Shown: piece by piece, positions 52,501-64,000 of the stretch
How the letters are laid out: the number at the start of each line of letters is the position of its first letter
Position numbering within the stretch: position 1 is the stretch's first letter
DNA from: Bromus sterilis
Taxonomy: Eukaryota > Streptophyta > Magnoliopsida > Poales > Poaceae
Assembly: GCA_950022295.1 (NCBI GenBank)
Contig: OX465600.1
Coordinates: forward strand, 230,599,782 to 230,663,781
Length of the DNA stretch: 64,000 nt
Reading direction: 5' to 3'
Made by a program: the position numbers and the translations under genes
Notes under the pieces: model-generated
Told to the model about the DNA's origin: nothing
Seen by the model: only the letters and a program-made list of their open reading frames with translations
Databases searched by the model: none

Positions 52501-54003
52501 GACAGGGAGGGTACGACTGACGTTACTGGCGTGCTTGGCCCCTGCTCGTATCTCGCGAGAGTTACCAAACTACGAAAAGTCAAGCTCTACCAAGAGCACA
52601 CGCGATACAAGGTAAGGAGACGGTTCACCTTGTTGGTAACCGCAGTGACTTGGTGGGACGACAGGGCAGGCACCGATGTAATGGTGGTCCTGACTGCTGT
52701 CGTTGACCAAGGGTTGGTTAAGTCGAGGCAACGATAACGGTTGTCACGCAGGTTAATTAAAATGTTAAATGGTTCGGAGGATGACTTGAGAGGCTCGTTG
52801 GTCTGTACGCACTACCTTCACATGGGATAAGGAGTTATGGGCTCCCCTGCGTCGTAGTTTATCTGAAAGCTCTTCAGACGTCAGCATTACCGCGGCCTGC
52901 GCCGGGAAGTGGTGTCTTCTTCATTCGGACGGTGTGTTTTTGGATTTGCTTTCGCTTCACCGTCCAGCCACGCACCGTGCAGGAGCGTGCAAGGGTGAGG
53001 GTCCTAGACCCCTTGGCGCATAGGATATAGTCCGGCGGATGGCCTCTCTGTTGAGCCTAGGATGGGTTGCGTCGTGTCGGATAGCCTCGGTGGGGCACTC
53101 CCTAACAAGGTTCACGCCACCCTGGAGATCCGAGCGTGCAGGCTGAACAGTAGTGCACCCCTGCAGGGAGTTTAATCTATTCGAATAGTCGTGTCCACGG
53201 TAACAGGACGCTTTATGCTGAAGCTGGATCTTACCACTAGAAACTATTACTATTAAACTGTATGGTTCCGGGTCTTCTTCCTCGCAGGGAGTCGAGGAAG
53301 GGAACTCGGAGGCATTATTATTATTAATCATTACAACTTATATTATACAATGTTGCAGCAACTTCTGCTTCCTTGTTACTTTATGCTTTATATGAACTGT
53401 TGGCTGTTTCTCTTCTCATGCTGCAAGACACGTCAGAAGATGCTAGTCTTCGATAGGCCTAGCTTCTTACCCTTATTATGATTTCTACCTTGCAGTCCAC
53501 TATATACAGCCTCCCCTTTCCATTTGATACAAATGCATAATGCTTAGTAGCGGACGTAAGACTCGCGGGTATACTAGATACTCACCTTTGCTTTATTTCC
53601 CCTTTTATGTTTTGCCTGATCGGCCGCTGCAGTCGACATTGGAGCCCAGGAGCAGGAGTACCCCGGAGGCGGATACTACTACGTCGAGACCCCCACTGAC
53701 CAGGACCAGGAGTAGTTTCGAAGGCTCCCAGGCAGGAGGCCTTGCCTTTTCGATCTGTATCTCTGATGTTATTTGTGCTAGCCTTCTTAAGGCAAAACTT
53801 GACTAACTATGTATGTACTCACATATTATGGCTTGTATAACTTATGTATTTGGGTCTGCGCGACCCCCCTTTATTGTAACATATTGGTTTATCCTTTTGT
53901 GTTTAGTGTTGTGCTGTGATATTCTCACCGTGGCACCCTAATCTCAGCCGTGTACCCTGCGTGTATGATTACTGTACACGGATTGATTTTGGGGGGCGTC
54001 ACA
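49581..54003 (+). mobile_element. 5' LTR of element Y
   Basis: 4423 bp, TGTAACACCCTCAGTGTC to GGGGGCGTCACA. It holds several runs of 9 or more C (near 50143, 50888 and 50945), also present in the 3' LTR but at different lengths. Confidence 0.95.
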
Positions 54004-54006
54004 AGT

Positions 54007-54018
54007 TGGTATCAGAGC
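54007..54018 (+). promoter_or_regulatory. Primer-binding site of element Y
   Basis: TGGTATCAGAGC, the initiator-methionine-type site, starts 3 bp after the LTR end, as in X. Confidence 0.9.
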
Positions 54019-54205
54019 CGACTGCCTGTAGGAAGCCACCCAACCACTACCTGGTCGAAGTTGAGTATAGACTTTGAAAAACTATTTTGCTAACTTAATG
54101 TTTGGCTTACGGGCCCACATCGATGTCACTACGTGTGATATCTATGGTATTAGGATCCTTTTCTCCTTACCTATGCTCTGGGAATCTGCTCTCTTATCCT
54201 TGCTG

Positions 54206-54655
54206 GTAAGTTTTACAAACTCTAACATTAGGATCACGTTCTCTTGATTCCATCCGGCGTTTTGGTGCGTTCCCCATTGATTGAGTCGTGTCGCAGGAGT
54301 TCTACCCCAGGTCCTGGACCGCGGATCCCATTCTCATTCTGGGCAGGCCGCGCGTCCTCTGGCATTAACTCCTGTGGCCAACAGTTTTCTTGCGGCGTGA
54401 TTGACATAGTGGAATCTATGTCGCGTCGTGTAATCCTTACCGCGGTCTGCGCGCCGCCTAGTGTGTCCTTTTTCCTTAATTTCTACGATGTTACGCTGCC
54501 CGATTTTCGATTGATTCTATGTGTGGATGTGTATTATCTTATATGACTACTCCTATATATCCGCGCCTCCTCTTTGTTGTCGCTTTACCTAATACTTGTT
54601 TCCAACATCTCGTTAAAATTCTCATCGCTGAAATACCCCTGTTAAATTCTAGCAG
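54206..54655 (+). other. Candidate gag-leader intron of element Y
   Basis: A strong donor CTG|GTAAGTTTT at 54206 and an acceptor TTCTAGCAG| at 54655, one base before the gag ATG at 54657. Removal would delete several upstream ATGs of the leader. Prediction only. Confidence 0.35.
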
Positions 54656-54656
54656 G

Positions 54657-57600
54657 ATGGCTGGTCGTGGTGGTCGTGGTCGTGGTGCCAACGATCCACC
54701 TCCGCCGCCGGACTACATGGCCGCGATGATGCAGCATTTTCAGATGAACCAGGTGTTTATGCAAGGAGTCATAGATCAGCTCCAGAACCAGAATCAGAAC
54801 CAGAACCAGCACCAGAACCAACCGCCTGTGGTTACTCTGCGGGATTTCATGCGTCTCAATCCCCCTCTCTTCCACCAACCTGAACAGCCGCTAGATGCCG
54901 ATGATTGGCCTCGTGATATCACTCGTCAGCTGGAGTTCGCTAATGTGAGCGCTACTGATTACGTCAACTTCGCGTCCTATTTCCTGCGTGGCCCCGCTGC
55001 TCAGTGGTGGGACACTTACAAGGGATCGCTAGTTGAAGGGACTGTCGTCACCTGGAATGACTTCAAGACTACCTTCCGTGCTCGTTATGTTCCCCAGGCG
55101 ATTATGAACCGTATGAAGGTTGAGTTCCGCAACCTCGTTCAGGGCAACAAAACTGTCGAGTCATATCAGAGGGAATTCCTCCGCCTCTCCCGCTATGCTG
55201 CAAGTGACCTCCCCAATTATGCAAGTAGGCAAGAGAAGTTCCGTGATGGACTCAACGCAGATCTCCAGCTTGCACTGGCTTTGCATGTCTTCCCCGACTT
55301 CGCCACCATGGTGAACCATACTATCACTCTCGAGACCACTCAGCTTAAGCTCGGTGGTTCGCCGAAGCGCCCCCGTGACGCTGGCTCATCTTCGGGCACA
55401 GCACAGAAGCAACGCGTTTGGCTTCCACACAGTGTGTATCGTCCACCTGCCCCTGCACCAAGGCCGTCGTATGTTGCACCTCGTCTGCCTCCGCCTCCGC
55501 CGAGACAGCCGAAGACTGAGACTGCACCCCTCCGTCCTCAAGATGGCTTGTGCTTCAAATGCCATCAGCCAGGTCACTTTTCCAGAGACTGCCCTCAGTG
55601 ACAGAATCAACTGGTAGTTCACCCTGCTGGCCGTGACAACAACAGGACCCCAAAATATAACACTGGGTCTTCTGCTCACACTCGCGGACATGCTTACAAC
55701 ATTAACGTTGAAGAAGCTCAGGCACAGCCCGCTACAGTGATGGGTACTCTCCTCATTAACTCAATACCTGCTACTGTTTTATTTGATACAGGAGCATCAC
55801 ATTCATTCATGTCGGAAGCATTTGCATTATCGCATAACTTTACTCTTGGAAAGATGAACACACCGATGGTTGTTCGCACCCCGATAGGCCAATGCCGAAC
55901 CACCATGCTGGTGCCCAATACCGCCGTTGAAATCGAAGAAGTTGTATTCCACGTGTCCCCCATCATTCTGAAGTCTTCCACCATAGACCTCATCCTGGGA
56001 ATGGATTGGTTGAAAGTCCACGATGCCGCACTGTTTTGTGCTACCAAGTCTGTCCAACTTTTTCACCCCTCCGGTGAGATGGTTAACCACACCACCTGGA
56101 TTACCCGTGATGATGAAACGCATATCTACATGATGAATGCTTTGAACGTCTCGCCTCTTGAAGGAATTGAGCAAGTTCCAGTCGTTTGTGATTTTCCCGA
56201 CGTCTTCCCAGAAGAACTGCCGGGAATACCCCCGATTAGAGAGGTTGAATTCGTCATCGACTTGAAGCCTGGCACCGTCCCTATTGCGAAGCGTCCCTAT
56301 AAGATGCCACCTCACCACCTCCTTGAACTGAAGAAGGAGATCGACACAGCACTCGACAAAGGCTTCATCCGTCCTAGTTCCTCTGCCTGGGGAGCACCTT
56401 CGCTCTTTGTCAAGAAGAGTGATGGAACTAACCGCTTGGTACAAGATTACCGACCTATCAACAAGGCCATGATACAGAACAAGTACCCACTTCCTCGGAT
56501 CAATGATCTATATGATCAACTTGCTGGATCCAAGGTGTTTTCCAAACTCGACTTGAGGTTGGGTTATCACCAAACCCGAGTCCGTGAAGAGGACATTCCG
56601 AAGACCGCCTTCATTACTCGCTATGGTTCATACGAGTACACTGTCATGTCCTTTGGCTTGACGAATGCCCCAGCCACATTTTCCCGATTGATGAACTATA
56701 TATTCATGGAATATCTCGACAAGTTTGTCATGGTTTATCTGGATGATATATTGATATACTCCAAGAATGAAGAAGAACATGCTGAACATCTTCGTCTGAT
56801 ACTGGAAAAGCTTCGAGAACACAAACTCTATGCTAAGTATTCTAAGTGTGAATTCTGGCTTCCCGAAGTAACCTACCTTGGTCATGTGATTTCCAAGGAT
56901 GGCGTTGCCGTCAACCCCGAACGTATCCAGGCTATTCTTGACTGGACTCCGCCCAGGACTGTCAAGCAAGTCAGAAGTTTCCTCGGACTCGCCAGCTATT
57001 GCCGCCGTTTCGTCGAGAACTTCTCCAAGATTGCCAGGCCTCTGACTAATCTGCTTCACAAAGGCGTCAAGTTTGAGTGGACTGATAAATGTCAAGAAAG
57101 TTTTCAAGCTCTCAAGGACAAGCTCACTTCACCCCCAGTGCTTGCTCCTCCTGATACTCAGAAGGACTTCGTGATATATTGCGACGCATCTCGTCAAGGA
57201 TTAGGCTGTGTCCTAATGCAAGATCGCAAAGTGATTGCTTATGCCTCTCGCCAGTTGCGTGCTCACGAAGAAAACTATCCAACACATGATCTCGAATTGG
57301 CAGCGGTCATTTATGCATTGAAGCTGTGGCGACATTACCTCGTCGGTAATCGTTGCGAGATCTACACCGACCACCAAAGCCTGAAGTACCTATTTACTCA
57401 ACCAGACCTGAATCTCCGCCAGCAGAGATGGCTCGAGACAATAGCCGACTACAACATGGGAATTTCTTACACCCCTGGCAAAGCTAATGTGGTGGCCGAT
57501 GCCTTAAGACGCAAAGCCTACTGTTCTGAACTTGAATTCCAGATAGAACAACCACTTCTGTATGAAGAGCTCCGCAAGTTGAACCTTGAAATTGTTCCGC

Positions 57601-59078
57601 AGGGACATGTGAATTCCCTTGTTGTTGAAGTAGACCTCGACAAAGACATCAAGTTCATCAAAAGAGCTGACTCTGATTACGAAAAGATGAAGCGATGTCT
57701 CGCCACAGGAAGGCCCTCAGACTACAGGCTTGCTGATGATCAAGCGTTGTACTTCAAGAATCGTTTAGTGGTTCCTAGCAAGGGCAATCTAAACTTGACT
57801 CCGGATGTTATGAAAGAAGCTCATGATACCCCGTTGTCGATCCACCTAAGTAGCACCAAGATGTACCAGGACCTTCGTCAGCGGTACTGGTGGCCTGGCA
57901 TGAAGAAAGACATTGCTCGTTATGTTGATGAGTGTGACGTTTGTTGTCGCGTCAAAGCCGAACATCAAAGACCTGCTGGAACTCTGCAACCACTCTCTAT
58001 TCCTGAATGGAAATGGGACAAGATTGAAATGGATTTCGTCACCGGTTTTCCGCGATCCCAGAAGGGTCATGATGCGATCTTTGTCGTTATCGACCGATTC
58101 TCCAAAGTTGCCCACTTTCTGCCAGTCAAGGAGACGATCTCTGCTAGTCAGTTAGCAGACTTATATGTTTCCAGAATTGTTTCCCTCCACGGTATTCCAT
58201 TGGAGATCAGTTCAGACCGTGGCAGCATTTTCACCTCGAAGTTTTGGGATAGTTTCCAAGAAGCTATGGGCACTCACCTGAATTTCAGCACCGCTTATCA
58301 CCCCCAGTCGCAAGGACAAGTCGAACGAGTCAACCAAGTGCTTGAAGACATGCTTTGAGCTTGTGTCATTTCATTCGGTAAGAAATGGGAGGAATCTCTT
58401 CAATTTGCTGAATTCTCGTACAACAATAGCTATCAAGCTAGTCTGAAGATGGCACCCTTCGAAGTTCTCTATGGACGTAAGTGTCGAACCCCTCTGAATT
58501 GGTCAGAGACTGGAGAACAAACTCTCATTGGTCCGGACATTACTCAGCATGCCGAAGATCAGGTTCGCGTTATCCATGAACATCTGAAAGCTGCTCAGTC
58601 CCGCCAGAAGAGCAACTATGACCGCAAGCACAAGGAAATGGTCTATCAGCCCGGCGAACAAGCTTACCTCCGTGTCACTCCCATGAGGGGCACTCACCGC
58701 TTCGGAATCAAAGGCAAGTTAGCTCCTCGCTACATTGGCCCGTTCCGTATTCTTTCTAGGAGTGGACCAGTGGCATACTGTATGGAATTGCCGTCAAACC
58801 TCTCTCAAGTCCACGATGTCTTCCATGTGTCGCAACTCCGACGCTGCTTCAAAGACCCTATCCGCGAAGTGGAACATGATATGATTGAGCTGCAGTAGGA
58901 CTTGACCTATCAAGAACATCCAAGCCGCATTCTTGATCAGTCTGAACGCCGAACCCGCAACAAGACGACTAAGTTTCTCAAAGTTCAGTGGTCGAATCAT
59001 TCTGAAGATGAAGCCACTTGGGAACGCGAAGATCGTCTTCGTGAAGAATACCCCGATCTTTTTCGCGCTACCACTTAA
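54657..59078 (+). pseudogene. gag-pol of element Y, three in-frame stops
   Basis: One frame of 1473 codons plus stop from ATG 54657 (MAGRGGRGRGANDPP) to TAA 59076-59078. Domains: gag (AQWWDTYKGSLVEG; ~residues 60-260), a CCHC knuckle CFKCHQPGHFSRDC (~299-312), protease LFDTGASHSF (~375-384), reverse transcriptase with YLDDILIYS (694-702), RNase H (YCDASRQGLG; YTDHQSLKYLFTQ; ~840-920), integrase HHCC (His1056, His1063, Cys1093, Cys1096) and DDE core (Asp1126, Asp1187, Glu1223), then a chromodomain-like KVQWSNHSEDEATWE near the C-terminus. Stops: TGA 55599-55601 after the knuckle, TGA 58356-58358 inside integrase, TAG 58896-58898 before the chromodomain. Element X has CGA at the site of the second. 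The first lies between gag and pol, where some retroelements regulate Pol, but the frame does not shift and the context is not a known readthrough signal. Confidence 0.92.
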
Positions 59079-59100
59079 ATTCTCGAGACGAGAATTCTTG

Positions 59101-59114
59101 TAGTGGGGGAGATT
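59101..59114 (+). promoter_or_regulatory. Polypurine tract of element Y
   Basis: TAGTGGGGGAGATT lies directly before the 3' LTR start at 59115. The GTGGGGGAG core is shared with X. Confidence 0.8.
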
Positions 59115-62100
59115 TGTAACACCCTCAGTGTCAGGCATCAGTAAAACTTTTGTTAATGATTAAACCTTTGTGATTAGCAAGTCTCTAATCACCTTGATCA
59201 TGCCTTGTTCATCTTTGATTCCAAACATACTCAAATTGCCTTTTGATGAATATTAAAAATATGGTGACAATAAAATCTTTTCCAAAAATCTTGGAACCAC
59301 TTTTATAAATCCCAAATAATCATTGGACCATACCAATGTGGTCATGGGTATTTATAGTGTTATGGAAAATTCCAAACAAATAATAACAGTGCTAAAACAA
59401 CACTATTTGCCTTGTGCAAATTCCAAATAAATATCTAGTGACTTTATAAAGTCCCAAAACTTTTTGTAGCCCTCTGGTATGATGTTGTATTAATTATGGA
59501 ACACTTACAACATTTTGATAAAATGCCTAGGTGGTTAAAGTAATTACAAAATAGAAATAACAGAAAATAAAAAGAGAAAATGAAAAGAAATCTAGCCTAA
59601 CCTACGCCCCTAGGCTAAGGCCCATTCCCCCCAACCTCCCCTTCCCCCTGGACCGAATCCAGCCCAAAAGCCCACCCCCCCCCCCCGAACCGTCCCCTTC
59701 CTCTCGCTACGGGGGAAGGCAGGGTGTGGCGGCCATCGGCTGTGGCCACCGCGATGGCCATCGCCGTGGCGGGCATCGGCGAGCTCCCCGGCCCCTACAA
59801 GACCCCCCTGCGCCCCCGCTCACGCACGCTTCCCCTAACCCTAGTCTTCCCCCCCAGAACCACTCGCCCTCGCCGGCTTCCGCCATGGACCCGAACCCCT
59901 CGTCGTCGCCGTCTTGAACCACCGCGGCCAGTGACCACAGCAACCCCAAGCGCCGTGTCCAGGGCGTGCGCAAACGTCGTCTCCATCGCCCTCCATAAGA
60001 ACCCGAGCTGCGACGCCCTACACGCGCGGAATCGCGCTCATCGTCTACCTCCAGCCGCCGGCGACCCCGCGCGATTCCGGCGACTACTGCCGACCCCCAG
60101 GCCCCGAGACCTCTCCCCTACCTTCTCGGTGAGCCTGCGGTCCGTTTCCCCCTTTCCCGCTCGAGATAGTGTATGCCGTCGTCGTCTTCACCGTGGACGT
60201 GCTTCGGCCGCCACCGTCGCGCGCCGTAGCCGTCGCTAGGGGTCGCGCCAACCCGCGCCTTTGGCTCCCCTAGATGCGTGTCTCGGCGCCCGCTTGATTC
60301 CGCTCATCCCTAGGTCGATTGGTCGCCGGAGCAACTCGCCCGAGTCGCCGCCGTGTCCTGTGTGCGTCGCCGGCGAGGACGCCCATGGACATGGCCGGTC
60401 TAATTTTGGCCTAAGCCCCCCCCCCACCCGCTAACAAGTGGGCCCGATTGAGTTAAGTTAGTGTCTAACCCCCCCCCCACTTAATCTAAACCCCCACTGT
60501 TAAGTTAACAAAAATAATGATAATAAACCCCCCCTATGACAGGTGTGGCCACTGCCTATTAAAAATAAAAGAAAACTGTTGGTTTAACTTAGGTCAATGA
60601 CACATGGGCCCCATCTGTAAGTCCTTTTGTTTTATTAAAATAAATTGCTGTTGAGAGTATGACATGTGGGCCCTGGCATTTTTCTAATTAAATTAAAATG
60701 ATTTATCACACTTTAAGGTTGACAGTCGGGCCCCACTTGTCAGTTTTGACCAGTCAAACTGTGTTGTGGATAATGTTGAATAAACAATTAAAGAAATTCA
60801 GAAAATGATTTAAAATGTTTAAAACTTTGAAATTCAATATCTTTTAAACCGTAACTCAGATCAAAAAAGTTTATACATAAAAATTGATCAGAAAAATATA
60901 ACGAATACAGATACGCAATCCGTATGTCTACCACACCCACCTAACGCATCAAACATCGACACCCCCTCCCGGGCTGTCTGTCGGTAATTTCCGGTACCGA
61001 TAAAAATTGCCTGGATCGAAATACTTTGTATACGAAAGTTGCTCAGAACGGATCACATAATGCAAATACGATACCCATACCTTCACCACACCCCTCTAAC
61101 ATACCGAACATCGAACCGTCCCCCTCCGGACCGTCTGTTCGATAATTTGTCCGGTACTGTTAAAGTATCCGGATGAATTTATTTCGAACACGAAAGTTGT
61201 TCAGAATAGTTCAACTAACCCGGATACACCCCCCTTATCTTTGTCGGATGTCCACGACACCTCCGGCATGTTACCTTCCCCCTCCGGTCGCTCTGTCCGG
61301 TAATCACCCGGAGCCGGTAGTTCATCCCCGGATGAATTCCCGCTCTGAGCCTGATACATCGTACTGCGTTAGCCCACCGTTATCTTTGCATACATCATGC
61401 CATGTATTTGTTTGCTATGATTGCTTTGTGTTTACTGTGTTTATTCTCGTTTATTCTCCGGTAGACCCCGCTGCTACCGTCGACTACACTGCTGCCGGGT
61501 ACGACTACTTCGTCGACGACCCTACCCCTACCCGCGAGCTTCCAGGCAAGCAGAGCCATTCTCTTCCCCAGATATTGCCTACCTTTTCCGTACTTTCTTG
61601 CACTAGGCATTGTTACTGCTGCTGCTACGATTACAATCCTATTCAATTGCATAGCCTGCTTTTGTTGCCCCTTGATGTACCTTCCTTTATCCTATGCTGC
61701 CTACTTTAATTATGTATTATATTCAACAGTGAGCCCTGCGCATTGTTAGCTAGGACTAGATAGCGGGTCGTGATCACCCAGGGGAGTGATCACGGATACA
61801 ATATATATACAACTGCACAGGTACGGTACAATGCAGACACCGCCTAAGGCCCCCTAGCTCGGCTCTGCCGAGCCACCTTCAAGCGTGAGCCATCAAGGAG
61901 TAATCCTTGTACTCCACTCGTTGTTGACTCTGTATAGCCGCTCTAGGTACCTAAGCACGGTTGTCCTTAAGGTAAGAAGTCGGGCGACCCAACGGTGCCC
62001 GTGAGCGGTATATCGTCGGGAACGACAGGGAGGGTACGACTGACGTTACTGGCGTGCTTGGCCCCTGCTCGTATCTCGCGAGAGTTACCAAACTACGAAA

Positions 62101-63524
62101 AGTCAAGCTCTACCAAGAGCACACGCGAGACAAGGTAAGGAGACGGTTCACCTTGTTGGTAACCGCAGTGACTTGGTGGGACGACAGGGCAGGCACCGAT
62201 GTACAGGTGGTCCTGACTGCTGTCGTTGACCACGGGTCGGTTAAGTCGAGGCAACGATAACGGTTGTCACGCAGGTTAATTAAAATGCTAAATGGTTCGG
62301 CGGATGACTTGAGAGGCCTGTTGGTCTATACGCACTACCTTCACGTGGGATAAGGAGTTATGGGCTCCCCTGCGTCGTAGTTTGTCCGAAAGCTCTTCAG
62401 ACGTCAGCAGTACCGCGGCCTGCGCCGGGAAGTGGTGTCTTCTTCGTCCGGACGGTGTGTTTTTGGATTTACTTTCGCTTCACCGGCCAGCCACGCACCG
62501 TGCAGGAGCGTGCAAGGGTGAGGGTCCTAGACCCCTTGGCGCATAGGATATAGTCCGGCGGATGGCCTCTCTGTTGAGCCTAGGATGGGTTGCGTCGTGT
62601 CGGATAGCCTCGGTGGGGCGTTCCCTAACAAGGTTCACGCCACCCTGGAGATCCGAGCGTGCAGGCTGAACAGTAGTGCACCCCTGCAGGGAGTTTAATC
62701 TATTCGAATAGCCGTGTCCACGGTAACAGGACGCTTTATGCTGAAGCTGGATCTTACCACTAGAAACTATTACTATTAAACTGTCTGGTTCCGGGTCTTC
62801 TTCCTCCCAGGGAGTCGAGGAAGGGAACTCGGAGGCATTATTATTATTAATCATTACAACTTATATTATACAATGTTGCAGCAACTTCTGCTTCGTTGTT
62901 ACTTTATGCTTTATTGAACTGCTGGCTGTTTCTCTTCTCATGCTGCAAGACACGTCAGAAGATGCTAGTCTTCGATGGGCCTAGCTTCTTACCCTTATTC
63001 CGATTTCTACCTTGCAATCCACTATATACAGCCTCCCCTTTCCATTTGATACAAATGCATAACGCTTAGTAGCGGACGTAAGACTCGCGGGTATACTAGA
63101 TACTCACCTTTGCTTTATTTCCCCTTTTATGTTTTGCCTGATCGGCCGCTGCAGCCGACGTTGGAGCCCAGGAGCAGAAGTACCCCGGAGGCGGATACTA
63201 CTACGTCGAGACCCCCGCTGACCAGGACCAGGAGTAGTTTCGGAGGCTCCCAGGTAGGAGGCCTTGCCTTTTCGATCTGTATCTCTGATGTTATTTGTGC
63301 TAGCCTTCTTAAGGCAAAACTTGACTAACTATGTCTGTACTCAGATATTATGGCTTGTATAACTTATGTATTCGGGTATGCGCGACCCCCCTTTATTGTA
63401 ACATATTGGTTTATCCTTTTGTGTTTAGTGTTGTGCTGTGATATTCTCACCGTGGCACCCTAATCTCAGCCGTGTACCCTGCGTGTATGATTACTGTACA
63501 CGGATTGATTTTGGGGGCGTCACA
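59115..63524 (+). mobile_element. 3' LTR of element Y
   Basis: 4410 bp, same termini as the 5' LTR, followed by the duplicated ATACA. Length differences from the 5' LTR are mostly in homopolymer C and A runs. Confidence 0.95.
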
Positions 63525-63529
63525 ATACA

Positions 63530-63808
63530 TCTCCCTCCCTTCGCTAGTCGACCCATTCAACCGTTCCTTATTTGATTTGCTTGTAAATTGTCCCAATCCC
63601 TGACTCTGTTATTTTCTTCTTAGGTTTGTTCTTTAAGCCTCCATTGGATCTGAATCTAACAGAGTTCTCAGCGCCTGAGCGGATTAGGAGCATACCCTGA
63701 GTGAGATGCCTCTCCTCCCCTCAAGCCGGGCATCTCACTCAGGGTATCTTCCATAAAAAATAAGGCTAGCTTGAATACCCTGAGCGGGTTAGGAGCATAC
63801 CCTGAGTG
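63530..63808. other. Interior of the inverted-repeat element, right of Y
   Basis: No gene. It includes GAGTTCTCAGCGCCTGAG at 63662-63679, the inverted match of GCGCTGAGAACTC at 48962-48974, then about 125 bp without a counterpart on the left that hold the 63692-63747 hairpin. Confidence 0.5.
63692..63747. repeat. Perfect 19-bp hairpin
   Basis: ATACCCTGAGTGAGATGCC (63692-63710) and its exact reverse complement (63729-63747), with an 18-bp loop. A third direct copy of CATACCCTGAGTGAGATGC is at 63795-63813. Confidence 0.9.
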
Positions 63809-64000
63809 AGATGCATGATGAGTGAATTTTATGCGCAATTTTCATAGCATATTTTGGTCCCAAAATACTTCATATCATATGCAACCAGTTTTCCTTATCA
63901 ATAATGCATAGTTTCTCATATTTTACGTTTATAATTTTATTGCATAGCTTTATTTTTTATTATTTTTTCTTTGTTTTATGGTATTTTTAGGTTTGTTGGC
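63809..64000 (-). repeat. Long inverted repeat, right arm (continues past the window)
   Basis: The reverse complement of 48768-48959 over 192 bp with few differences. The two arms bracket element Y and, without it, would be about 900 bp apart. This is the structure of a long-TIR DNA transposon or a large inverted duplication; class undetermined. Confidence 0.9.

Larger units (their letters stand above)
49581..63524 (+). mobile_element. Element Y: complete chromovirus-like Gypsy retrotransposon
   Basis: A 13944-bp element with 5' LTR 49581-54003, primer site, gag-pol frame, polypurine tract and 3' LTR 59115-63524, flanked by ATACA at 49576-49580 and 63525-63529. The two LTRs are near-identical: a 178-codon stretch read in the same frame from each (51650 and 61173) differs at 8 residues. 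This indicates a young insertion. The coding frame nonetheless has three stops. The chromodomain-like C-terminus, single gag-pol frame and 4.4-kb LTRs fit the Tekay/Del group. Confidence 0.95.

Noticed and set aside
52957..53331. 124-codon minus-strand ORF in both Y LTRs (second copy 62480-62854)
   Set aside because: Same reason: LTR copy, no domain, and no promoter on that strand.

Overview
The window looks like a repeat-rich intergenic region of a large grass genome, probably Pooideae and perhaps Triticeae or a close relative. This is inferred from nested Gypsy-type LTR retrotransposons, including LTRs of the TGATACGTC and TGTAACRCCC types with tRNA-Asp-like and initiator-Met-type primer sites, and from GC-rich degenerate plant ORFs. 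I see no rRNA, no functional tRNA, no CRISPR and no bacterial-style operon. Species cannot be fixed from the sequence alone.

Layout, left to right. 1-824: part of an LTR on the minus strand. 1313-8351: a short array of about five tandem units of roughly 885 bp, interrupted at 3981-6703 by a solo-LTR-like insertion with 5-bp target duplications. That insertion itself carries two minisatellites. 8352-14430: a small island of host-like but mostly broken reading frames. It holds an acidic protein with one in-frame stop, a protein built from about seven ~68-residue repeats, a 136-codon ORF with its own TATA box lying between two related foldback elements, and an acidic Q/P/E-rich frame with two stops. 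15056-15705: ~166-bp tandem repeats.

15706-46671 is nested LTR retrotransposons. They are called here P (3' part, plus strand), R (plus, split), Q (complete, minus, inserted in R), S (5' part, plus) and X (plus, inserted in S, 3' LTR truncated). Between R and S lies a fragment resembling the NAM-associated C-terminal domain found in Harbinger-linked Myb-like proteins. Q, R and S are one LTR family. Q and S carry homologous gag-like ORFs and lack reverse transcriptase, so they must depend on proteins supplied in trans. X carries a gag-pol frame broken by three stops.

46672-64000: an unassigned GC-rich stretch, then a DNA segment bounded by long inverted repeats (48768-48959 and 63809-64000, the second running off the window). 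Inside it sits Y (49581-63524), a structurally complete chromovirus-like Gypsy element with 4.4-kb LTRs, ATACA target duplications and a gag-pol frame broken by three stops.

No host gene here is clearly intact apart from, possibly, the 136-codon ORF at 12816-13226. The most unusual items are the repeat-protein pseudogene, the duplicated polypurine-tract-like motif shared by the P and Q/S families, the perfect 46-bp inverted repeat in the P LTR, the ~885-bp tandem array, and the candidate gag-leader introns in X and Y.
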